Made by a program: the position numbers and the translations under genes
Notes under the pieces: generated by a model
Seen by the model: only the letters and a program-made list of their open reading frames with translations
Database searches by the model: none
What the model was told of the DNA's origin: nothing
NCBI RefSeq assembly: GCF_030272615.1
Contig: NC_081412.1
Span: 346,584,169-346,648,168, forward strand
Source: Cryptomeria japonica
Lineage: Eukaryota > Streptophyta > Pinopsida > Cupressales > Cupressaceae
Direction: 5' to 3'
Length of the DNA stretch: 64,000 bases
Shown: positions 57,500-64,000 of the stretch, in pieces
Numbering within the stretch: position 1 is the stretch's first letter
Layout: each line of letters starts with the position of its first letter

Positions 57500-58040
57500 G
57501 GACTAAGAAATGGACAAATTTTGCAGGGGTTATCCCACAATTTAAGGAAGGTAAAATCGGGGACAACATTCCAAAAAGACTTATTCATTTTTATTAAAGA
57601 AATTGTTTTTAATTATATTAAAAGGGATGACAAGGGTTGGGTCCCTACCTTTAAAAAAGCCCAAAGGTAGAGACAAAACAGATTCCAGAGAAGGAATCAA
57701 CACACAAAGCCTAATCAAAAAACTAGACTAAAGAAGACAAACAGCAAAAAGACAGCACTATAAGAAGCAAAGCAGAGAGTTCAAACATAGAAGCAGCTAC
57801 CAAATAGGAAAGCATGCCAATCGTTTAAGACTTGACACAGCATCCCACTCTTCCAAGATCAAGTGAAACTTTGCATTCACTGAATCAGTTTCTCCACTGA
57901 AATCTTCCACTACAGATTGCCCTTTTTTGGGTCTAATTCTGCTTTTATCTTTCTGAAGGATCTTCAAACTTGTAGCAGTGCAATTTAGGCTTTCTCTATT
58001 CAAACTGATCATATTGCTAACTGAGTTATCCATCTCTCTG
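57500..58040 (-). pseudogene. Possible LINE ORF end and 3' UTR
   Basis: Minus strand 58033-57797 is a 78-residue open frame, polar (K-D-K-S-R-I-R-P-K-K-G-Q), with stop at 57797. It is followed by a T/G-rich tract ending in GGTAGGGACCCAACCCTTG and an A/T tail near 57590. The arrangement mirrors 8231-7880 and 4725-5101, but direct similarity is weak. Family call tentative. Confidence 0.35.
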
Positions 58041-59926
58041 AATTTTCATTTCATTGATAGCATACTTTGTTGAAGGACAGACATCTTCTTTTCATTTATA
58101 TAACATGAAGTGCAGGAAGTTCCATACTTCTTATTCACTTCCTTCACCTCCTCCTTTTCAGCTTGGTCATTTTTCACAGGGATCTTAACATATTAAAGAA
58201 ATTGTTGTTCTATGGGAAGAGAGTTTTAATTCCGAGTATAAATCTGATTGGTAAAGGACCTGCTCATGAGAATTGGTGAATGGCCTATGTTTTCTTAATT
58301 ATGTGTCTCTTGTTTATCATTTCAAATATGATTTGAATGGTTAATTATGATTTGTTGGGACTGTTGCAGTTTGTTTACTGTCATAATAATTAATTTTGTT
58401 GTTATTATCATTCTGATTTAATTTCTGAGAGTGTTATAGTTTGGTGTGTTAAGTTTAAAGTGATTTTTTCCTTGTTGATTTGAAAGTAGAATTAGTCCTT
58501 CCTCTGATTTTATTGTTTTCTATCAAGATTATCTAAGATCTTCAAATTAGATCAGATTTGCATTTCATATAGGACAGCCAGATTGAATTAGGACTTGCAG
58601 TCTTGCATAAACTTTGCAGACATCTAGTCAAAAACTAACATCTTGGATCAGAACAATATTGAGTGTGCTCAAAAATTACAAGAGGATTGCCCTTCATTAT
58701 CAACCACTGTGATCAGGGATCAAATGTGTCCTCAATTGTGACCCCATTATGGCACACAATCTAGAAATAACCTTGATTGTTATTTCTTGAATTGTTGGAA
58801 GACCAAGCATCAAACATGTGTTATCCTGATTTAACACCCAGAGGGCCAGAGCAACTTATACCTCATGGCATCTATGGAGATATTAAGTCTCCCCAATTTA
58901 AGAGAATTTCAATTGAAATGCCTTTCTCAATGGGAATATATCCCCTTAACTATGAAGTTCTTTTGATTTTTCACTTTTACATTTTATTTTAAGTATCTTA
59001 TAAGTTGAAAATAATTTTTTGGATGGGCTTGGAATAAATTTGAAACTTAAACACAGTAGCTTTATCAATTAGGCGATGGAATCTCACTGAATTTTTATCC
59101 AAGGACATAATAAATAAGAGTGGGAAACAAAAGATTAAGATAAATTGCAAAGAGCACTAAACATTAATTCCATATAATGAAATTCGCAGCAAGGATGGAA
59201 AACAAATTGATAAAACATTTGCAAACTTTGAGACAATATAAGACTTCATTAATATCAAAGCCCTATGAAAAGGGAATTTTGATTACAACAAAACTGTCAA
59301 TAGACACCAAGTTTATGATTCAGGCATCTTTAGCCAAATTTATTCAGAAAATACAAGCTTGAATGGAAAAGCTCTGTAATCCTAAAGAATACATATAAAA
59401 AAGGTGAAGAAGGGAGTGGTAAATAAGGAGGATTATGAAAAGCATTCAGATTGAGAAAGGATTTAAATAAAAATGGGCAAAACAATAAGGGGACAGAAAA
59501 CTGGGATAACAACAAGAAAAGGAACCAAGAGAAATAAGTGCCAAATTGAAACTGAGAGATGGAGCTCTAAGTCAGAGGTCTGGGAGACATGTCTACGTTA
59601 GCTTTGTGGGTAGCTAAGTTTGGCACCTGCATGATGCTAGTGTGCTGCATGTCCTTGATTTTCTTAAGTTTTCTATAAAGAAACAAGTGTTTAATACATA
59701 GCTTTAATTAGTTCTTCTGAAACTTAAGTTCTTATTAAAAAAAGATTGTATAAAATAAGCTTTTATGTTGAAAATAATTTGAGCCACTCAATCTGATTTT
59801 CAAATATAGGTGGGAAAAATTTCTCAGAATAATAAAGGGGAAAAGTATCAATGATGGCTATTGGTTGCCCTTGCAGTCCGATGGTAGATAATTTTTGGCA
59901 GGTTGTAGTTGGCATAAAACGCATAT
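58041..59926. other. Intergenic, nothing recognised
   Basis: No recognisable gene or element ends in 1.9 kb. Short ORFs at 58777-58992 and 59177-59362 have no known family. Confidence 0.4.
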
Positions 59927-60251
59927 TGTTATGTTTGATAATATTTGTTATCTACCTAAGTATTAATTATTTTTGTTAAGTGAGTTGTCACTCTCGGGTA
60001 GTTAGGTGTCAGTTGGTTGATGGTTGTGTACCTCTTGGCAACCGTCAGGTTCTTTAAATATATTGTGTACCGCCAAAGAAGGTAGTACGGTATAGTCGGA
60101 TCTATTGTAATCCTTGGCCGACAATCTCTGGTCTTCTCCTCTGTAATAATTGCATGTGCGAATAAAGATATATTTTACTGCCGTGTCTGGTATGCATTCT
60201 CATGTACATTATTATTTTCTATATTTAATTTACCAATTGTAGTGGTAAACA
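59927..60251 (+). repeat. 5' LTR of gypsy element 2
   Basis: About 325 bp, TGTTATGTTTGATAA...GTGGTAAACA. It shares CGGGTAGTTAGG, CAACCGTCxGGTTCTTT and other words with the element 1 LTR read on the minus strand. The start could also be at 59933. No TSD can be checked. Confidence 0.65.
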
Positions 60252-60254
60252 TTT

Positions 60255-60267
60255 TGGCGTCATTGCC
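60255..60267 (+). other. Primer-binding site, tRNA-Asp-like
   Basis: TGGCGTCATTGCC, three bases after the LTR; two differences from TGGCGCCGTTGCC. Confidence 0.6.
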
Positions 60268-60420
60268 TTAAAAGAAGTTGGGTCAGCCTTGAGTGATTCA
60301 TGTCCGTAGATCTCATTAAAGGTGAGAAGAGGCCACAGGGTGGTCAAGACCAAGCGATTAGGTAATCTGCCGACCCTCGGCCGGAGGAAGCACAGAGACG
60401 AGTCGGAGCCTGGATGTAAT

Positions 60421-60656
60421 CGGAGTGTTGGGAGGAGGTGGACGTGTACAGGACACACGCATGTCTGAGAGTGCAAGGAAAGCACCGGAACGTAGCGGTC
60501 GGAACAGTCCACCCAGGTTTGACACACCTGGAAGTACTCGGAGTGTTGGGGACGCTAAAGGTGGACGTGTAGAGGACGCCTGCGTGGCCGAGAGTGCAAG
60601 CAAAGCACCAAAACATAGCGGTTGAAACAGTCCACCCAGGTCCGACACATAAGGCG
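60421..60656 (+). repeat. 118 bp tandem duplication in gag N-terminus
   Basis: Units 60421-60538 and 60539-60656 share CGGAGTGTTGGG, GAGAGTGCAAG.AAAGCACC and AACAGTCCACCCAGGT. In the gag frame they encode a roughly 40-residue repeat (E-S-A-x-K-A-P-x-x-S-G). Confidence 0.8.
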
Positions 60657-60676
60657 AATACACACGTACCTTTCAA

Positions 60677-61800
60677 GTGAAAACAATGTTGAACACACAG
60701 AAGAAGCAGAAACTACCGAAGTTTACCGGGGATGGATCAGAGGACTCCATACGGCATTGTAAGACATGTATAACAATATGGGAGGCGAATGGCCAAGATG
60801 ACAAGGACTATTGGCTAAAGGCATTTCCTGCCACCCTTCAGGGGATCGCCATTGATTGGTACACAGACCTCGACGCCCAACACAAGACAAGATGGAGTGA
60901 TGTGAAGAAAGCGTTCCAAGAGGAATTCAAAATCCTGAAGGATGATAATGAGATCATGGCCGAAATCTATAATACTAAGCAAGGGAAAAATGAGAGTGTA
61001 CGCGCTTACAACCGTAGGCTAAAAGAATTGTTGAACAAGATGGAGAACCAGCCAGCCAACGAGTTGAAGAGGAGGTGGTTCACAGAGGGATTGATACCCT
61101 CACTGCGCAAGAAGATGAAAATAGTGCCTTCGTCCTCGTATGCCGATGCTTACAATCGGGCAATGGACATCGAGAATGAAAACAAAACCTCCTCCCGAGA
61201 GAAGAGGAAGACCGACGATGATGAGAGTACCAAAGGTAGCAGTGACGAAGAATCCAAAACCGTACGAGCCCTTCAACGGGATATGTTGAGAATGATGAAA
61301 GAATTGAAGGCTGAGAAAGGAACCAGCAAAGAAGGTAATGAACTATGGTGTACTGAGTGCAAAAGGGAGGGGCACACGAAAGGTAATTGTCCTAGGAATA
61401 TGTTTTGTGAAATTTGCCAAGTGCTGGGGCATTCAATCAAGGAGTGTCTGTACAATTTGAAGATGAGAAGTACACAAGTACTCTTCACATAGGGAGAGTC
61501 CAGCCCATCGAAATCATACAATGTATCGCCAAGTGGTTATGGAAATCAACGAGGGCGAAACCAAATACAGTACGACTCCAGAGGATGTCCTATCATGCAA
61601 TGCCGACAATGTAGTGAATGGCGACACTTTGCAAGAGATTGCTAGAACAAGATAGACAACGTACTATTATTGTGCAAATGGGTGTGGACCAGGTGACCAT
61701 GAGGACATTGATTGCCCAAAACAGAAAGGGGTGAATATGTTGGACATCAAGGAGCTAGACGAGGAGGTACTGCCAATTACAAGATTGTAGAGCAAAAAGG
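60677..61800 (+). pseudogene. Gag of gypsy element 2
   Basis: Open frame 60677-61492 has the gag core (K-L-P-K-F-T-G-D-G-S-E-D, D-Y-W-L-K-A-F-P-A-T-L, Y-N-T-K-Q-G-K-N-E-S-V-R) and two CCHC knuckles, C-T-E-C-K-R-E-G-H-x4-C and C-E-I-C-Q-V-L-G-H-x4-C, at about residues 224-257. It stops at TAG 61490-61492, where element 1 has Gln. Beyond, shifted frames give a third knuckle (C-R-Q-C-S-E-W-R-H-F-A-R-D-C) followed by TAG 61643-61645. The first ATG (60677) lies downstream of an N-terminal repeat in the same frame, so the natural start is probably upstream. Confidence 0.85.
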
Positions 61801-62693
61801 TTGTGTACCCTGATCCCTGTACAGAGAAAGAAAGGCTCCAGGAGGCAAAGGCTGATGTTGAACAGGCGATGGCAGAGGAACAACAGGCATCACACAGTAC
61901 TCCACTTCAATTAGGGTCCGAAAAAACCATAATCAAACAGATGTTGCAAGCCACCGTACCTGTACGAGTATCTGATCTTCTGCAAACAATGCCACAATTG
62001 AGGATGGCTCTTACAAATGTGGTTGGTGACAACACCGTCGACCAAGAACAGCGTCAGATGGCAACAAAACCATCTGGCACAGACCTCATGACAAAACCAC
62101 TTGGCATGTCTACCACAAACCCCATGTTGCTCACAGTGAGTATCGGTCGGAAGCCGACCGTGGTGGAATTGGAGATAATGGGACAGAAGTTGATGAACAC
62201 AATCGTGGACGGCAGCTCCGGGGTGAACGTACTACCAAAGGAGACATGGAGGGGCCTGGGCAAACCAACCCTCTGGTCACCAACATTCCACCTTGTGGGT
62301 GCGGACCAGCATGGCATCAAGCCCCTTGGAACGCTCATGGCAAAAAAGGTTGTGGTAGGCACACAACATTTCCTTCTTGACTTCGTGGTCATCCCATTGG
62401 AGAGAAAAGCTTACGACACTCTCCTCGGAAGGGGTTGGTTGATTATGGCCAAGGCAAATCACAACTGGAAAAGAAATACACTCTCCATCGAGAACGAAGG
62501 CCGCAAATATGTGATTGACTTCAGGAACCAGGCGATGAATGAAGAACTGGCATCCTCCGACTCAGAGTCTGAGGGTAGAGAGTTTGGTCTGGACGAAGGG
62601 AGGAAAGGCATGGAACCCAACAATGAAGGGGTGCTCGAATTGGAAGATTGCTTTGAAGCTGAGACAAGTTCTTTGAATGGATTATTTCACTAG
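61801..62693 (+). pseudogene. Protease region of gypsy element 2
   Basis: 296-residue open frame, opened by TAG 61788-61790 and closed by TAG 62691-62693 where element 1 has Trp. Active-site block I-V-D-G-S-S-G-V-N-V-L at about residues 129-139 keeps the catalytic Asp; flap and D-F-V-V-I-P-L-E-R-K-A-Y-D-T-L-L-G-R follow. The acidic tail matches element 1. Confidence 0.85.
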
Positions 62694-63251
62694 CAAATGG
62701 AGGATTACGAAGTCTTCCACCTCAACTGTAACATGCTACAGATTGGCGAAACTGAGGAAGTGCAAAGTTCATACACAAGCCAAGTCCGAACATTATGTAC
62801 AGGAACAGGCTTGAGGGAATTGTATGGGTTTAGGTCGTATGAGAAGGAGAAGAGAAGTTGGAGGCCAAAAACTGTAGAAGGTGTTTGCAAGAATGAGGAA
62901 GGGACCGAAGGAATCCGTACCACAAATTTGTACAGAGGCAACGTTGAGGAAAGCCACATAGTGGAACCATACGATGACAGAATCGAAGTAAGCCTTACAA
63001 AGAGAATAATGCTCAAATTGTATGAAGGAATCCGTATGGAAAGAGACACGAGGACAGGAGGAGACCAAAATCCGTACATGGGGAATATTTTGTACACCAG
63101 CAACCAAGATAGCAACCACGCTATCATTGTACGAACAAAAGATGTTTCGTACACTAGCAGCCCAGACGTCAACACACCAAACTACCAAGGGGATATTTCG
63201 TACGGAAATAGCAGCCACCAAGGAGCCATTATATGGACACCAAACTGCTAG
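62694..63251 (+). pseudogene. Post-protease linker of gypsy element 2
   Basis: Frame 62697-63251 starts Q-M-E-D-Y-E-V-F-H-L, as in element 1 after its acidic tail, but then diverges into a polar, Tyr/Ser/Thr/Asn-rich segment without a known domain. Words such as ISYGN and YTS recur, reflecting the underlying CGTAC repeats. Confidence 0.6.
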
Positions 63252-64000
63252 GGGGGAATTTCTTATGGAAACATCAGTTGACAAGACACCCCCATAGAAT
63301 TTATGTACAATCATCACTCAAGCAAGTTAGTTGAAGGAAAAATCCCGTACGGACAAGTTCAAAGGGATTCACTAGCCGAAGGAAAAATTTCGTACAAAGA
63401 AAATCGAAGGGATTGCTTGGTGGATTGCTCGATGGAAATCAATCCGCACTATTGAAGGGATTGCCTAGTAGAAAGAGAAAATCCGTACCATTGAAGGGAG
63501 TGCCTGGCAGAAAGGGGAATATCATACGAATCCGTACAGAAAGAGCATGACATTGGCAGAGGGTCGTTGTCGTATGAATCCGTACGGAAAGAGCATGACA
63601 TTGGCAAAGGGACGTTGTCATACAAATCCGTACAGTGGAAGCCCAACGCAAGCAAGGCAAAGTTGGCATACGAGTCCGTACGGGAGGTGAGAGACACTGG
63701 TCGGGAGTCACCGTACGGAAGCAGAACATAGGGAGGGCACAGTCGTCGTATGAATTCGTACGGAGGAGGCAGATAGTAGACAAGGAGTTGTCATATGGAT
63801 CCGTACTAAATCGTCAGACAGAAATTCGTACTAAAGAAGAGGTAGTTCGTACGAAAGCAACAAAAATCCATACGGTGGCAGGAGAAATCCATACGAACAG
63901 TGAAGACATCTGTACGAAGTTTGGAGCTAACCGTACAATGTTGACAGAGAAGTTTGAAGAGATCCGTACGGAATTGCCAGGAATCTGTACGGAGTTGGAG
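62900..64000 (+). repeat. CGTACGG-rich region of gypsy element 2
   Basis: TCCGTACGG and its variants (CGTACA, CATACG, GTACGA) recur about every 30-60 bp; roughly fifteen CGTAC words lie in the last 700 bp alone. A 48 bp unit (CCGTACxGAAAGAGCATGAC... ) is duplicated in tandem at 63531-63626. The frame is interrupted repeatedly after 63251, so the conserved motif is at the DNA level. Confidence 0.8.

Larger units (their letters stand above)
59927..64000 (+). mobile_element. Gypsy element 2 (same family as element 1), cut by window end
   Basis: A 5' LTR, primer site, gag, protease and a CGTACGG-rich region follow in order on the + strand. Gag and protease align with element 1 over most of their length. 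RT, integrase and the 3' LTR would lie beyond the window. Confidence 0.85.

Overview
The window reads as nuclear DNA of a land plant with a large, retroelement-rich genome. No complete host gene was recognised. Nearly everything identifiable is a transposable element: Ty1/copia and Ty3/gypsy LTR retrotransposons with plant-type tRNA primer sites, plant LINE ORF1/endonuclease/RNase H pieces, a hAT transposase, a Harbinger-like MITE, a SINE-like insert, and two small non-autonomous LTR elements. The mix of very decayed old copies with long nested insertions would fit a gymnosperm or another slow-turnover giant genome; that is inference, not something the sequence proves.

Layout. 1-5340: two old copia remnants (+ then -), the second split by a 377 bp LINE-derived insert with a perfect 18 bp target-site duplication (TSD). 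5340-7880: AT-rich, nothing recognised. 7880-10450: two LINE ORF1 remnants pointing away from each other. 10450-14000: mostly noncoding, with a possible LINE tail and a LINE RNase H. 14130-19860: two decayed gypsy remnants; the second is split by an intact 3.1 kb non-autonomous LTR element (15645-18725, TSD AGAAT) that carries a 22 bp tandem array, itself split by a 460 bp MITE. 19860-26780: a composite of unclassified repeats holding an internally deleted copia element (22841-26532) whose 5' LTR received a SINE-like insert. 26778-27835: possible LTR. 27836-30290: nothing recognised.

30296-44703 (- strand) is the largest unit, a gypsy element with 346 bp LTRs (about 98% identical), TSD TCCAC, gag with zinc knuckles, protease, RT, RNase H, integrase, and extra coding sequence after pol ending in a coiled coil. 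It is broken by stops and frameshifts and probably contains a 2.8 kb solo LTR (35277-38066). 44704-46000 may hold the last two exons of an unidentified host gene. 46000-48780 holds a LINE RNase H piece and unclassified repeats. 48780-49153 is a complete 374 bp TRIM/SMART element. 49300-50940 is a decayed hAT transposase. 51157-56339 is a copia element with 191 bp LTRs inserted into a LINE endonuclease. 57500-58040 may be another LINE tail. From 59927 to the window end runs a second member of the same gypsy family on the + strand, truncated by the window edge.

The most interesting signals are the 374 bp TRIM with a 56 bp interior, reciprocal TAG/CAA codons between the two gypsy copies that suggest decay of CAG sites by CHG-methylation deamination, dense CGTACG-type motifs in both gypsy copies across different frames, LINE derivatives that appear to lack ORF2, and the MITE, SINE and LTR insertions whose empty sites can be read in the same window.
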